Shown piece after piece: positions 45,559-54,462 of a stretch of DNA of 64,000 nucleotides. The notes below the pieces were generated by a model. It searched no databases and had not been told where the DNA came from. It saw only the letters and a program-made list of their open reading frames with translations. The position numbers and the translations under genes were made by a program. The number at the start of each line of letters is the position of its first letter. Positions within the stretch are counted from its first letter, which is position 1. Origin of the DNA: a virus; IMG/VR virus record IMGVR_UViG_3300047510_001668, positions 113,879 through 177,878 of that record; one strand, given 5' to 3'.

Positions 45559-47029
45559 GTAATGGTACAGTTAGAAGTTTGTAATCAAACCCTTCTTCAT
45601 TGTAAATCTTCACACGTTCAATTAGATGCAGTAATGTGTAATTCTTATGAGACTTCCAGGACAGATTGTCACCTATGTCGTACAATTTGCAACTCACCTT
45701 TTGTTCACCCAAACGAAGACCTCGACCAATACTTTGTAGATTTCTGATACGAGACTTGGTGGGTGAAGCAAACACAATGTTATGGAGGTTTCTAATATTT
45801 ATACCTGTAGAGAATGTGCCGTATGAGGCCAAGATGATGGCATCCGCGGATTGCTCAGTTAAGGCACGAACCTGTTCACGTTCTTCAGCTTCCACTCCTC
45901 CATGTACGAAAAACAAATCTCTTCCCTGTTCAATTTTTTCAGAAATCAAATCATACAAAGGCTCACCATGTTTTTCCACGTATTGATACAACACCAAGGT
46001 GTTGCCTTTCAATCCTGTCACAAGATTTCTGATGAATTTGTTTCTTTTGGGATGTGTCACCAACCAATCCAACTCTTCCTGATAGCTGAATTTCTTGCAC
46101 AATTGCTTTTCTTCATCTGTGTAATCTAACGTGAGGCACCGAATTTTCAACTCTGCCAGTTGATTGGTGTCCATCAACTTCTTGGTGGTGGTCACCTTGT
46201 GTACAGCACCAAACAATCCTTCCAACACCAACCGATGTGTCTTGGTGCCATCCAATGTGCCTGTGGTGCCAATCTTGAAAGGTGCTTTGGTGCATTTATG
46301 CATGATGGAAGTCAAGGACTTGGCCTTGAACAAATGACACTCATCACCATACACCACATCGAAATTTTCAAAGAAGCTCTTGGGCATCTTGTAGATGCTT
46401 TGCCAGGTGGATATCACCACAGGAACGTTGGTGATTTTTTCCTTGCCAGAATAGATGCGTGTGCAATGCTCAGACACTTTCCATTCCGAAGAGGTGGCGT
46501 AATCGGCAAAATCACCATACAATTGTTCCACCAATGATGTGGTGGGGACGATGATGAGCTGCCTTCTGCCTTGTTGTTCATGCCATCTGACCAGAGTGTA
46601 GATGATAAGGCTTTTGCCGCTGGCTGTGGGAGACAGCAGCAAAGTTCTGTTATTGTATATGGCCTCTTCTACAGCGTTCCGTTGGTAATCTCGAATGTTC
46701 ACCGGCTTACCGTTGGAATGGTAGTTCAGCCCATCAATAAACTGAGTAACATCATGGTTGTCACGGATAGGATTACAGTTGTTAACAAATGCATACCCGT
46801 TTCTTTTGCAAAATTCTTCCACATAATTGGCAAGACCCACATACAATTCTTTGGTGAACAAACTCAACAAACGAATTTTGCCATCCCAAAGTTTCGCACG
46901 ATACTGAGGTGTGAATTGAGCGCCAGGAACTGCGAACGTGAAGAAGTCATTCATTTCCAGCAGCACATCCGGGTCAGCCTCCACCCGAAGATACACCTCA
47001 TCTTTCTTGTTTATTGTAACGGTACTCAC
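45551..47029 (-). CDS. uvsW: UvsW helicase
   Basis: A 492-residue superfamily 2 helicase that unwinds branched DNA and R-loops, and helps switch T4 from origin-dependent to recombination-dependent replication. Motif I is LLSPTASGKSL, motif II DVVYGDECHLFKA, motif III GTTGTL, and motif VI QSIGRGLRLG near residue 430. A GTG start at 47029 is preferred: it overlaps the UvsY stop (GTGA) and lies after GGTGG; an upstream ATG at 47056 would overlap by 31 nt. N-terminal residues match the UvsW double-stranded DNA-binding domain. Confidence 0.95.
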   Translation of the reverse strand: MSTVTINKKDEVYLRVEADPDVLLEMNDFFTFAVPGAQFTPQYRAKLWDGKIRLLSLFTKELYVGLANYVEEFCKRNGYAFVNNCNPIRDNHDVTQFIDGLNYHSNGKPVNIRDYQRNAVEEAIYNNRTLLLSPTASGKSLIIYTLVRWHEQQGRRQLIIVPTTSLVEQLYGDFADYATSSEWKVSEHCTRIYSGKEKITNVPVVISTWQSIYKMPKSFFENFDVVYGDECHLFKAKSLTSIMHKCTKAPFKIGTTGTLDGTKTHRLVLEGLFGAVHKVTTTKKLMDTNQLAELKIRCLTLDYTDEEKQLCKKFSYQEELDWLVTHPKRNKFIRNLVTGLKGNTLVLYQYVEKHGEPLYDLISEKIEQGRDLFFVHGGVEAEEREQVRALTEQSADAIILASYGTFSTGINIRNLHNIVFASPTKSRIRNLQSIGRGLRLGEQKVSCKLYDIGDNLSWKSHKNYTLLHLIERVKIYNEEGFDYKLLTVPLHA

Positions 47030-47466
47030 ATGCCACCATTGGTGAACTTGTACCATTCAATGGCAGACTTCACATCCCAGGTTCTGCTGTTGATGCTTTT
47101 CAAAATTTGTTCCAATTGATACAGCACCGTTTTGATGTATTCCATTTTATCAATCAGATGAATGATGTCATCATCCATGTTCAGCACATCTTCCATTTCA
47201 TTCTTCAATGGTTTGTTGCTCAGATACTGGTCCCACCCCAACTCCACCAGTTCCTCTTTGGTCAACTCACCGCGATAGTAACGATTCTTCAACTTACGAA
47301 GGCGAAGATAATCAGCTTCAGCCTTGCGATATTGCAGGCGAACTGATGTAAGCATGTTCAGATATTTGGCGTGTAATTCAGGAACACGGGCGGCGGCCCG
47401 ACCTAAATTGGTCTGGTCCACTTTGCAATCCTGTTCCCACATGGCTTGTATTTCTTGTAATTTCAT
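47026..47466 (-). CDS. uvsY: UvsY recombination mediator
   Basis: A 146-residue helical protein that loads UvsX onto gp32-coated single-stranded DNA. MKLQEIQAMWEQDCKVDQTNLGRAAARVPELHAKYLNML is the UvsY N-terminus, and YYRGELTKEELVELGWDQYLSNKPL is another conserved segment. The ATG at 47466 follows AGAGGTGG. It has a sigma70-like promoter immediately upstream and its stop overlaps UvsW. T4 UvsY is 137 residues. Confidence 0.95.
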   Translation of the reverse strand: MKLQEIQAMWEQDCKVDQTNLGRAAARVPELHAKYLNMLTSVRLQYRKAEADYLRLRKLKNRYYRGELTKEELVELGWDQYLSNKPLKNEMEDVLNMDDDIIHLIDKMEYIKTVLYQLEQILKSINSRTWDVKSAIEWYKFTNGGM

Positions 47467-47493
47467 AACCACCTCTCACGAAAACCTTCTTGA

Positions 47494-47522
47494 ATTATAA
47501 CACAATACTAGTGGTTTGTCAA
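47494..47522 (-). promoter_or_regulatory. Sigma70-like promoter for uvsY-uvsW
   Basis: A perfect consensus TTGACA, 17 nt, TATAAT on the minus strand, 28 nt before uvsY, overlapping the end of the gp19-like gene. Confidence 0.85.
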
Positions 47523-47523
47523 G

Positions 47524-48147
47524 TTACAATGTTTCAATGGTGAACATTCTGTATCGGAAAGAAGCCTGGGCTGTGAAATATTGGGTGTTGCCTGTGGACA
47601 CATCAAACTCCATTCCTGTGAGTGATGTGGGGAAGCAATCCACAAAATTCAACCGAACAATCGGGAGGTTGTCAGAATTCAACACCAGAAGAGCGGCATC
47701 GCTGTATTCAGTCAAGTCAGATGACCGGATGCCAGGTCGGTCATTCACCGTGGCATCACCTGATGCTGGTTCTGGTAACCGAAAGGATTGTTGGGTGAAG
47801 CGTTGTTGGAACTGTCTGTGGTTTTCTGGGAATCCCAAAGCAATCATCCAATCAAACAGTTCAATGTAATTGGCCATGTCTTCCTGAATGATGAACTTGA
47901 TGGTGAGTTCACTGAAGTCAATCTTTTCACCTGGCCGAGGTATGTCCACAAAAGGTGTGCTTTGTGTGGCATAACCCAAACTGATGTTAGGAATGGTGGC
48001 AGCTTGACAGAAGTAGGTCACTTTGGGCAGACTTTGAATCATGAACCTAAACCCATTTGGCCGAAGGAAATCCAATTCCTCTGGTTGACGAGCAGTCCAG
48101 TTGATTTCGCCAGTGGTGATTTTTGATGATGTGATGGTTGTTGTCAT
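47524..48147 (-). CDS. Second gp19-like tail tube family protein
   Basis: The 207-residue protein has PNGFRFMIQSLPKVTYFCQAATIPNISLGYATQSTPFVDIP and MANYIELFDWMIALGFPENH, the pattern of the gp19 tail tube/gp54 tube-initiator superfamily. It differs from the true gp19 at 55994-56509 and is longer. In T4, gp54 starts tube growth on the baseplate and is a paralog of gp19, so that is the leading role; a tail-terminator role is an alternative. A late box at 48229-48236 is upstream. It is separated from gp23 by a terminator. Confidence 0.78.
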   Translation of the reverse strand: MTTTITSSKITTGEINWTARQPEELDFLRPNGFRFMIQSLPKVTYFCQAATIPNISLGYATQSTPFVDIPRPGEKIDFSELTIKFIIQEDMANYIELFDWMIALGFPENHRQFQQRFTQQSFRLPEPASGDATVNDRPGIRSSDLTEYSDAALLVLNSDNLPIVRLNFVDCFPTSLTGMEFDVSTGNTQYFTAQASFRYRMFTIETL

Positions 48148-48228
48148 AGGTGAAACTCGTTACTTGACAGGGACTTGACAGAGTGTTAAACTTACTATGT
48201 CCGGAATGATATGAATAATCCTATAAGA

Positions 48229-48236
48229 TATTTATA
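48229..48236 (-). promoter_or_regulatory. T4-type late promoter box (TATAAATA)
   Basis: Perfect TATAAATA on the minus strand in the gap after gp23, 82 nt before the gp19-like gene. Confidence 0.7.
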
Positions 48237-48245
48237 AAGCAATGC

Positions 48246-48298
48246 GAGAAACAAAAGGAAAAGAGAGAGACCTTTCGGCCTCTCTCTTCCTTGTTTTT
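48246..48298 (-). terminator. Strong bidirectional intrinsic terminator after gene 23
   Basis: A 12-bp stem (48261-48288) with one G-U pair and a GAAA tetraloop on the minus strand, followed there by TTCCTTTTGTTT. The plus strand also has a T-tract (CCTTGTTTTT). It ends the major capsid transcript. Confidence 0.92.
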
Positions 48299-48315
48299 AC
48301 TACTACTTCTAAAGA

Positions 48316-49587
48316 TTATAGAAGGTTTGTTACTGCGAACAAACGATAGTAGTGGTTACGGTCAGCAGTGAATGTATCTGCGTCTGTTGTACCGTCTGAT
48401 TGTGTTACGAATGGATTTGCAATCATGCCGTAACGTGTCTTGAAGCCAATCTTTGGTTGGAAGGTTGATGGATCAATTGCACGAACCATTTGGAGAGGAA
48501 CGTATGGGCAGTAGAACAAACCTGCGTCATAAGCATTTGAACCCTTGTAACCTACCATCACGAATTGTGATGCGGCTGATGTGTTTGCTGAGTATGGGTC
48601 GATGAACACCTTGAAGCGACCATTCAATGTACCTGCGAATGTGTTGCCAGTGTCATCTGATGAGATGCCATCGTTGCCTGAAAGAGCTGGGGTGTAATCC
48701 AACTTGCCAGCCATTGCTAGAGCTGCTGCAACGTCTGATGAGCAAACGATGAAGTTACCGCGACCACGACGTGTTTCTTGTGCGATTACGTTGGCATCAC
48801 GTTCGATTTGGAACATCAAGCCCTTGAAGCGTTCTACTGACCAACGACCGTTTGAGTCAACGTCAAGGTCGAATGTACCTGCTGAAGCTGTTGAAGCGGC
48901 ACCTGGCTTTGCCACCTTGTAGATGGTACGGATGACTTCGCGGTTGATTTCAGCAAGAATTTCTTGTGAAAGAATGTTGGCCAATTCTGCTTCTGCATCA
49001 AGACCATGAATTGCCTTCAAGTCTTGTGCCAATTCAACTGTGTATTCAGCCTTCAAAGCACGTGACTTTGCAGTTACTGTGGTCTTTTCGATTGAGAAGG
49101 CCATTTGTTGAAGGGTGGTTGAATCACCGAAACCTTCAGCAGTTGCAGTTGATACGCCTGTACCAGTTGTGTATGTGCCTGATACTGGGTTTGAACCAAC
49201 GTGTGAACCTGTACCTGCGAAGTCTGTGTCAGCTTCGTTGAATAGAGCTTCTGTGCCTGATTGTGATGTGTAGTGTGACTTCATGGCGAAGATAAGTCCT
49301 GTTGGACCTGTCATTGGTTGAACACCTGCAACATCGTAAGCCATCAAGTTTGGAAGTGAACGACGAACCAATGAGATAAGAATTGGATCGTAGGTGTCAA
49401 CTGCTGAACCAGTTTGGTTAGCATGTGTTGCTTCGAAAAGAGCTGCCTTTTCTTCGCGGAGAGCACGTTCTTGGTTTTCAAGAACAACAGCTGTTACTGC
49501 GCGCTTGTAGTTGTCCTTGATTGGTGCGAGATTGTCGTGGTCCAATACTGGAGCCCACTTCTTTTGTAGATTTTCTGAGAGGAACAT
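48316..49587 (-). CDS. 23: Major capsid protein (gp23)
   Basis: The 423-residue precursor matches T4 gp23: MFLSENLQKKWAPVLDHDNLAPIKDNYKRAVTAVVLENQERAL, ending with GMIANPF and YYRLFAVTNLL. The N-terminal scaffold-interacting peptide probably ends at a gp21 site around ALFE-ATHA (about residue 51; L-x-E pattern), leaving a mature protein of about 370 residues. It forms the capsid hexamers. A late box lies at 49629-49636, and a strong terminator follows the gene. T4's is 521 residues, so this is a shorter, HK97-fold environmental type. Confidence 0.97.
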   Translation of the reverse strand: MFLSENLQKKWAPVLDHDNLAPIKDNYKRAVTAVVLENQERALREEKAALFEATHANQTGSAVDTYDPILISLVRRSLPNLMAYDVAGVQPMTGPTGLIFAMKSHYTSQSGTEALFNEADTDFAGTGSHVGSNPVSGTYTTGTGVSTATAEGFGDSTTLQQMAFSIEKTTVTAKSRALKAEYTVELAQDLKAIHGLDAEAELANILSQEILAEINREVIRTIYKVAKPGAASTASAGTFDLDVDSNGRWSVERFKGLMFQIERDANVIAQETRRGRGNFIVCSSDVAAALAMAGKLDYTPALSGNDGISSDDTGNTFAGTLNGRFKVFIDPYSANTSAASQFVMVGYKGSNAYDAGLFYCPYVPLQMVRAIDPSTFQPKIGFKTRYGMIANPFVTQSDGTTDADTFTADRNHYYRLFAVTNLL

Positions 49588-49628
49588 TCTTTATTCTCCT
49601 GTTACTGTTTTGTTGAAAACGTTAATAT

Positions 49629-49636
49629 TATTTATA
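49629..49636 (-). promoter_or_regulatory. T4-type late promoter box (TATAAATA) for gene 23
   Basis: Perfect TATAAATA on the minus strand, 42 nt before gene 23, giving a leader of about 35 nt with AGGAG. Confidence 0.88.
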
Positions 49637-49649
49637 CAAGTGGAACTTT

Positions 49650-50999
49650 TTAGAACTTAGTGCGAGCGATGCGTTCAGCGTATTGAGCCACCAAATTGGA
49701 TGTTTCTTCCACGATGGGTTGTTCATCGGTGATGGTAGCTGTTTCTACAACGTTCTTTGGAAAGTAGTTGTTCTTGATGACAGTCAACTTTTGTTCGAAA
49801 AGTTCTTCTGTTTCAAATTCAACTTCTTCCACCAAACCACGCAACTTTTCTGATTCAGTTTGTGCCAAATCTGATGTTACTTTGGTGAACACGGCATCGC
49901 GCTTGGATTCTGTCAATGCCTGGTGAAGTTCTGCGGCTTCAGCAACTGATTCATTCACCTTGTTGGTCAATTCTTCAATTTGCTTTTGCATTTCGCCTAG
50001 AACATTATATTTTTCTTCTGGTACTTCAATGTAGTGTTCCTTGAACAACACCTTGAGACCAGCAATGAAATCTTCTGTTACTTCTGTGCGAAGACCTTCT
50101 TCCACAGCTACAGCATTTTGTTCCAACCATTGTTCAGCAACGTATGAAAGATATGCATCCACCTTGTTCACCAATTCTGAGTGCATTTCAGCAACAATTT
50201 CTGCTGCTTGTTCGGCAAGAACATCTTCCATGATTTCCACTTCATGTGCCACACGTGCAGTTACAACGGCTTCAAACAATGAAGTTGCCTTGGTCTTGAA
50301 TTCTTCTGACAATTCGGTTTCAGTTGAAAGAAGATTTTCCACATCCTTTGACAATTCTTCCTTCATCTTCTTCATCATTTCTTCCTTCTTTTTCTTCATG
50401 CCGTTTTCTTCCTTTTCTTCTCCTTCCTCTTCCTCTTCCTCTTCCTCGTCTTCCATTTCTTTCTTGGCTTCTTCAATTTCTACCATTTCATATTCTGCCT
50501 TTTCTTCGTCAGAAAGAGCATTGTATTCTTCTTCAGAAATGAAAACTTCTTCAGCTTCAACTTCCTCAACTTCTTCCTTGTAAACGTTGCCAGTGTTGGA
50601 AGCTTGATTTACTACTGAAGCAGGATCAGCTACAGTCTTGAAGTTAGGAGCTTCACCGGCACCATGTGCTGATGAAAGAGTGGTGTCTTTCTTTGCTTTG
50701 GCAGATTGTGTCTTGCCTTGGGTTTCTTGGTCATCTTCTGAGTCCACAGCAGCTTGTTCTGATGAACCTTGGGCCATGGGCTTGTCTTCCTTGGCACCTG
50801 CACCAGCTGCTAGTGTGTTCACAGGGTTGGCTGTCTTGGCAGCTCCTGACACACCCATCACTTGTACTTCTGGTTTTTCAGATGAACCTTGGGCCATGGG
50901 AGCAGCTTCTTTGTTGTTACCCATGCCTGGGAAAGCTTCTGCCAATTCTTCAGCCTTTCGATTCATCATTTCACGAATCTTGTTTTCGATTGAGGCCAT
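49650..50999 (-). CDS. 22: Prohead core scaffold protein (gp22)
   Basis: A 449-residue, mostly helical and acidic scaffold. It has two MAQGSSE segments, a very acidic mid-region (EMEDEEEEEEEEGEEKEE, about residues 184-201), and a coiled-coil C-terminal half (about 310-410) with EEVEFETEELFEQKL. It is between gp21 and gp23, as in T4. It should be degraded by gp21 during maturation. It is longer than T4 gp22 (269), mainly because of the N-terminal low-complexity part. A late box is at 51037-51044. Confidence 0.92.
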   Translation of the reverse strand: MASIENKIREMMNRKAEELAEAFPGMGNNKEAAPMAQGSSEKPEVQVMGVSGAAKTANPVNTLAAGAGAKEDKPMAQGSSEQAAVDSEDDQETQGKTQSAKAKKDTTLSSAHGAGEAPNFKTVADPASVVNQASNTGNVYKEEVEEVEAEEVFISEEEYNALSDEEKAEYEMVEIEEAKKEMEDEEEEEEEEGEEKEENGMKKKKEEMMKKMKEELSKDVENLLSTETELSEEFKTKATSLFEAVVTARVAHEVEIMEDVLAEQAAEIVAEMHSELVNKVDAYLSYVAEQWLEQNAVAVEEGLRTEVTEDFIAGLKVLFKEHYIEVPEEKYNVLGEMQKQIEELTNKVNESVAEAAELHQALTESKRDAVFTKVTSDLAQTESEKLRGLVEEVEFETEELFEQKLTVIKNNYFPKNVVETATITDEQPIVEETSNLVAQYAERIARTKF

Positions 51000-51036
51000 T
51001 TAACTATCTCCTAAAGTTAGTTACAAACGTTACTAT

Positions 51037-51044
51037 TATTTATA
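51037..51044 (-). promoter_or_regulatory. T4-type late promoter box (TATAAATA) for gene 22
   Basis: Perfect TATAAATA on the minus strand, 38 nt before gene 22 and just after gene 21. Confidence 0.85.
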
Positions 51045-51049
51045 CAGCT

Positions 51050-51700
51050 TTACTTCTTGGAAAGACTATTTAAAAAGTTTTCGAACACCCGGAACTTCAC
51101 TTCTTCCAGTTGTTGCTTTCTGGTGGCTTCGATTAACTTCTTGGTTTCATCTATGTTTTGGTAGGTCCATTGTCCATTCACAAACATCCATTCTTTGTTT
51201 TCCATGATGCCTTGCACAAACGCATCTGGGGCTGAGGGGTCAGCCACGATGTCAGCAGCAGTAGCCAAATAGAAGTCATTTTGCACTTCATTGATACCAC
51301 CATCACGTTCTTTCAAAGTACCCATACCACGTGATGACACTCCAAGTTGTGCACCACCTTCAATCAATCCCCGAACAATGTTTCCCATGGGGGTGTTCAG
51401 AATCTTGGCACGACCAATGTAATTGTTACCATCTTCACGAAGTGATGTGATGATGTGTGACACACGGTCCAAGTTAATAGTTGGACCTTCGGGATGTCCC
51501 AGTTCACCAAATGCGCGCTTGGAGTCCACATATTCCTTCATGTATCGTGTGACTTCTTTTTCCATCACAGCCTTGGGATAGATACGATTGTTTCTGTTAG
51601 CCATTTCACTTTGAAGAAACACACCTTCAATATATAAGTCCTTGGACTTTTCTTCTGTGATGACTTGTACTTGTTCTACGATTTCAGAAATGAGCTTCAT
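51050..51700 (-). CDS. 21: Prohead core protease (gp21)
   Basis: The 216-residue protease matches T4 gp21 (herpesvirus-protease-like fold). YIEGVFLQSEMANRNNRIYPKAVMEKEV and RAFGELGHPEGPTINLDRVSHI carry the conserved His64-region, and GAQLGVSSRGMG carries the nucleophilic Ser. It processes capsid and core proteins at (L/I)-x-E sites. The ribosome-binding site is AGGAG. It is co-located with gp20, gp22 and gp23 in T4 order. Residues near its own end could be autoprocessing sites. Confidence 0.95.
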   Translation of the reverse strand: MKLISEIVEQVQVITEEKSKDLYIEGVFLQSEMANRNNRIYPKAVMEKEVTRYMKEYVDSKRAFGELGHPEGPTINLDRVSHIITSLREDGNNYIGRAKILNTPMGNIVRGLIEGGAQLGVSSRGMGTLKERDGGINEVQNDFYLATAADIVADPSAPDAFVQGIMENKEWMFVNGQWTYQNIDETKKLIEATRKQQLEEVKFRVFENFLNSLSKK

Positions 51701-51711
51701 GATTCATCTCC

Positions 51712-52080
51712 TTAGGTTAATGGGTTCACATGTTGTGTATCACCATAACCTGAAATCTTCACAAGTTCAATGATGACGGTGCCGCCCCCTGCTGGTGTCA
51801 CCACAACAATGTTGCTGGTGTTTTCACGATTGTCAGAATATCCATTGAAATCGAATTCTCTGGCACCTGTCAGCAACCATAATGGCACAGAGTTGCGTGT
51901 GATGGTGGCATTGCCTGCAGGCACAGACCAATGAATGGCACTGATGTTCACCACAGGAGTTCCTGCTGTTTGAGCGGCCGTCTTGATAGTGGTGGCCAAG
52001 TTGATGGTTTCTGTTGCACTGGCACCTGACACGGCAACAACGGCATGAATGGGTGTATTTTTAAGTACGGTTATTGCCAT
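51712..52080 (-). CDS. Conserved small virion-region protein
   Basis: A 122-residue beta-rich protein: MAITVLKNTPIHAVVAVSGASATETINLATTIKTAAQ and GNATITRNSVPLWLLTGAREFDFNGY, ending with KISGYGDTQHVNPLT. It lies between the prohead-core-like gene and gp21 with a 1-nt overlap upstream. Similar small proteins occur at this location in other environmental T4-like phages in my recollection. It is probably a head or decoration protein. Confidence 0.72.
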   Translation of the reverse strand: MAITVLKNTPIHAVVAVSGASATETINLATTIKTAAQTAGTPVVNISAIHWSVPAGNATITRNSVPLWLLTGAREFDFNGYSDNRENTSNIVVVTPAGGGTVIIELVKISGYGDTQHVNPLT

Positions 52081-53726
52081 TAGTTATTACTCCCGTTAGG
52101 TGTTTCCACCTGTTGTTCTTGTTCTTCATTGGTCTTGTTCATGACCTTCTTTGGGTCACCCTTCAAAGAAGCTGATTCCCCTGGCTTCAAATGACCGAAA
52201 CGCTTTTCCAGATAGCTTTTAGGCTTCACAGGTGCATTCCCTTTCATAGTGGAACCTGCGGGCAGGCTATATTTGTTTTCTTCCAGTCCTAGTTCTTCCT
52301 TCACACGGCGCTTAGTGGGTGTCTTGCCCATGGGCACTGTGACACCACCCATCTTCATGGTGGCACCTGAAGGTGTGTTGCTCTTGCCTTTGTAATGATA
52401 CATGGTCTTTATACCGCCACCCTTTTCAATACCCTTCTTGGTGAAGCCTTCAGGTGGACGGAAGAATTGTCTGCTGTTAGTTCCCCGTAGTTGACCATTA
52501 GGCTTGCTGCCACGTACGCCACGTTCTGTGTTTCTGAAAGGTGTGGGGTTGTATTCTTCTGTGCGCTCGCGAGGATTTCGGTCTTGGTAACGTGGTTCAT
52601 TTGCTAGATTGGGGTGCTTGGCCACTAGTTCTTGATTACGTCTTTTTCTGGCGTAATCCTGAAACTTTTTAAGTTGCGACTTGGCTTTGGCATGAGACTT
52701 GTCTCCTAACTTACCATCGGCTCGCTTCGAGCCGTCACCAGCAACAGTGCGTAGTTTTCTGTCATTGAATCTATGATTGGTGGCGGCATGATGATTGCCT
52801 TGAAACCAAGATTTGTCAGCAGCCCGACTAGCTGTGTATGAAGAAATTTCATCCAGTTCCACTTCTTCATTTTTCATCCCACTCATTAATTTCTTATGTG
52901 CAGCTGCCTTAACCTTTTTGCGGAAGGCTTTTCTACGTGCTCTATTGTCCGCGGCATTTGTACTACCAGTTTGCGATGTAGTTTTTGTTTGTGTCAATTG
53001 TTTTGGATAATCCCACTTACCCTCATCCAGTTCCACTTCTTCTGACATTTCTGATTGCATGTATTGTGCTGCTGACACAAGGTAATCTTCTGCCAAGGTG
53101 ATTTTGCTTTGCACCCATTCTGGAAGATTGGTATCTTCTCCCAACATGTCATGCATCATTTCTGCGTTACGAATGATAGTGCGAAGTGAGGACTTGGCCA
53201 TGTCACCTTCGTAATCATATTCACCCTTGTCAGCTTCATCCTTCACGGCTTCACCTATGGCTACTGAAGCCACGGCACCTGACAAATCTTCAGCACCATA
53301 ACTACCTGGACCACGTGAACGAATGGCTTTGAATGGCTTGCCAGTTTTTCTGGTGGATGTCACAGCTGTGGATTCACGATTGCCTTCATTGTTGGGTTGA
53401 TTCACCACATCTTCAGGCTTGGCGACAGTTTGAAAGTTGATGGCATCCATGTCACCAATGCTGCTGGTGTGTGGTCCATCATCTTCAGGAATGTCTTTGA
53501 TGGCATCTTGCACCAGATTGTCCATGTCCAGTTCTCGGTAAGGAACTTTTGCCACAGATGACCCTTGAAGGTCTTCCTTCATGGCCATCTTGGTGGCTGT
53601 GGCGTACATCACATTCTTGGCATCAGCACCATAACGTCTGCGAAAATCCTTGAAGCTATTCTTCATGGACTTCACAATCTTTTCCCGCTGCTTCATGTCA
53701 GCGTCAGTCATCTTGGCTTCGTTCAT
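52080..53726 (-). CDS. Prohead-region multidomain protein
   Basis: A 548-residue protein starting MNEAKMTDADMKQREKIVKSMKNSFKDFRRRYGADAKNVMYATATKMAMKE. The segment GDMAKSSLRTIIRNAEMMHDMLG, with LPEWVQSKITLAEDYLVSAAQYM (about residues 173-218), is a recurring module in virion proteins of marine T4-like phages. The remainder is basic and low-complexity (RRKAFRKKVKAAAHKKLM; NRDPRER). SEEVELDE and LEENK repeats are possible gp21 sites. It lies between gp20 and gp21, a region that in T4 encodes prohead core proteins, and is probably internal to the capsid. Confidence 0.75.
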   Translation of the reverse strand: MNEAKMTDADMKQREKIVKSMKNSFKDFRRRYGADAKNVMYATATKMAMKEDLQGSSVAKVPYRELDMDNLVQDAIKDIPEDDGPHTSSIGDMDAINFQTVAKPEDVVNQPNNEGNRESTAVTSTRKTGKPFKAIRSRGPGSYGAEDLSGAVASVAIGEAVKDEADKGEYDYEGDMAKSSLRTIIRNAEMMHDMLGEDTNLPEWVQSKITLAEDYLVSAAQYMQSEMSEEVELDEGKWDYPKQLTQTKTTSQTGSTNAADNRARRKAFRKKVKAAAHKKLMSGMKNEEVELDEISSYTASRAADKSWFQGNHHAATNHRFNDRKLRTVAGDGSKRADGKLGDKSHAKAKSQLKKFQDYARKRRNQELVAKHPNLANEPRYQDRNPRERTEEYNPTPFRNTERGVRGSKPNGQLRGTNSRQFFRPPEGFTKKGIEKGGGIKTMYHYKGKSNTPSGATMKMGGVTVPMGKTPTKRRVKEELGLEENKYSLPAGSTMKGNAPVKPKSYLEKRFGHLKPGESASLKGDPKKVMNKTNEEQEQQVETPNGSNN

Positions 53727-53728
53727 TT

Positions 53729-54445
53729 TTACTTTCCTTTCTTACGGAGCTTGGCGAGTACGGCGCCTGCAATTTTGGCGCCACGTTCCTTTCCATACTT
53801 TCTGGCAGCCTTGGTGGCAATCTTGCTGAACATCTTGCCTGGCTTTTTGGTTGAGTAGGAAGCTTCATCTAGTTCCATTTCTTCCTTCACGTTCTTCTTG
53901 GGTTTGGGCTTGTCCTTCATACCTACCATACCCTTGGCAAAATTCTTCAAGTAGTTTTTAGTTCCAGAACGTGGTCCTGACAAAGGAGTTTTTGCTGCAC
54001 GACTGGCTCCTCTAGCAGCCATAGCTAAACCAACACCAGCACCAATTAATCCTGCCACAGATTCTTCAACACCTGCTTCTTCCTTCATGCTCTTCTTGTT
54101 GTGCTCTACTCTCTTGGCAAGTGCGCTGTCTGTACGTTCTGTCTTGGCTGTTTTTCTGCCACGAAGCAACTTGAAGTCATGAGCATCCACTTTGCCATTC
54201 TTGTTGGCATCAATCTTGTGTTGGCCGCCCTTCAAGGCTTCATTAGTAACTTCTTCATTTTGTTCTTCACAATCAGCACATTGTTCTGTGTTGAACATGT
54301 TGGTGGCTACATCTTGCTTGTAGGCATCTAACAATTCATCCACACGTGATTGCAAAATGTTGTTGAAGGCTTTTTCAGCTTCCATGGCATCACCACTATC
54401 AATGTGGTCAATTAAATCAAGAACGTTTTCGTTTATATTTTCCAT
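53729..54445 (-). CDS. Prohead core-like protein (gp67/68 region) with EF-hand-like loop
   Basis: A 238-residue protein directly after the portal gene, the place of gp67/gp68 in T4. The N-terminal region (DAMEAEKAFNNILQSRVDELLDAYKQDVATNMFN) resembles gp68-type core proteins. HKIDANKNGKVDAHDFKLLRGRK has a calcium-loop-like DANKNGKVDAHD. The C-terminal half is very basic (YGKERGAKIAGAVLAKLRKKGK). EELDEA and similar L-x-E-like sites may be cut by gp21. It is probably a processed internal head protein. Confidence 0.78.
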   Translation of the reverse strand: MENINENVLDLIDHIDSGDAMEAEKAFNNILQSRVDELLDAYKQDVATNMFNTEQCADCEEQNEEVTNEALKGGQHKIDANKNGKVDAHDFKLLRGRKTAKTERTDSALAKRVEHNKKSMKEEAGVEESVAGLIGAGVGLAMAARGASRAAKTPLSGPRSGTKNYLKNFAKGMVGMKDKPKPKKNVKEEMELDEASYSTKKPGKMFSKIATKAARKYGKERGAKIAGAVLAKLRKKGK

Positions 54446-54462
54446 ATCTATCTCCTAAGGAG

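Larger units (their letters stand above)
48164..48300 (+). ncRNA. Candidate plus-strand small RNA
   Basis: On the plus strand a TTGACA at 48164 is followed after 17 nt by TAAACT (48187); a second TTGACA starts at 48175. A strong terminator with tail TTGTTTTT ends at about 48298. This would give an RNA of about 100 nt from near 48199. No frame with a good ribosome-binding site is seen. The -10 is weak, so this is only a candidate. Confidence 0.25.

Noticed and set aside
45793-45803. TATAAATA box on the minus strand inside uvsW
   Set aside because: It encodes NIRN in a conserved helicase segment and no gene begins nearby.
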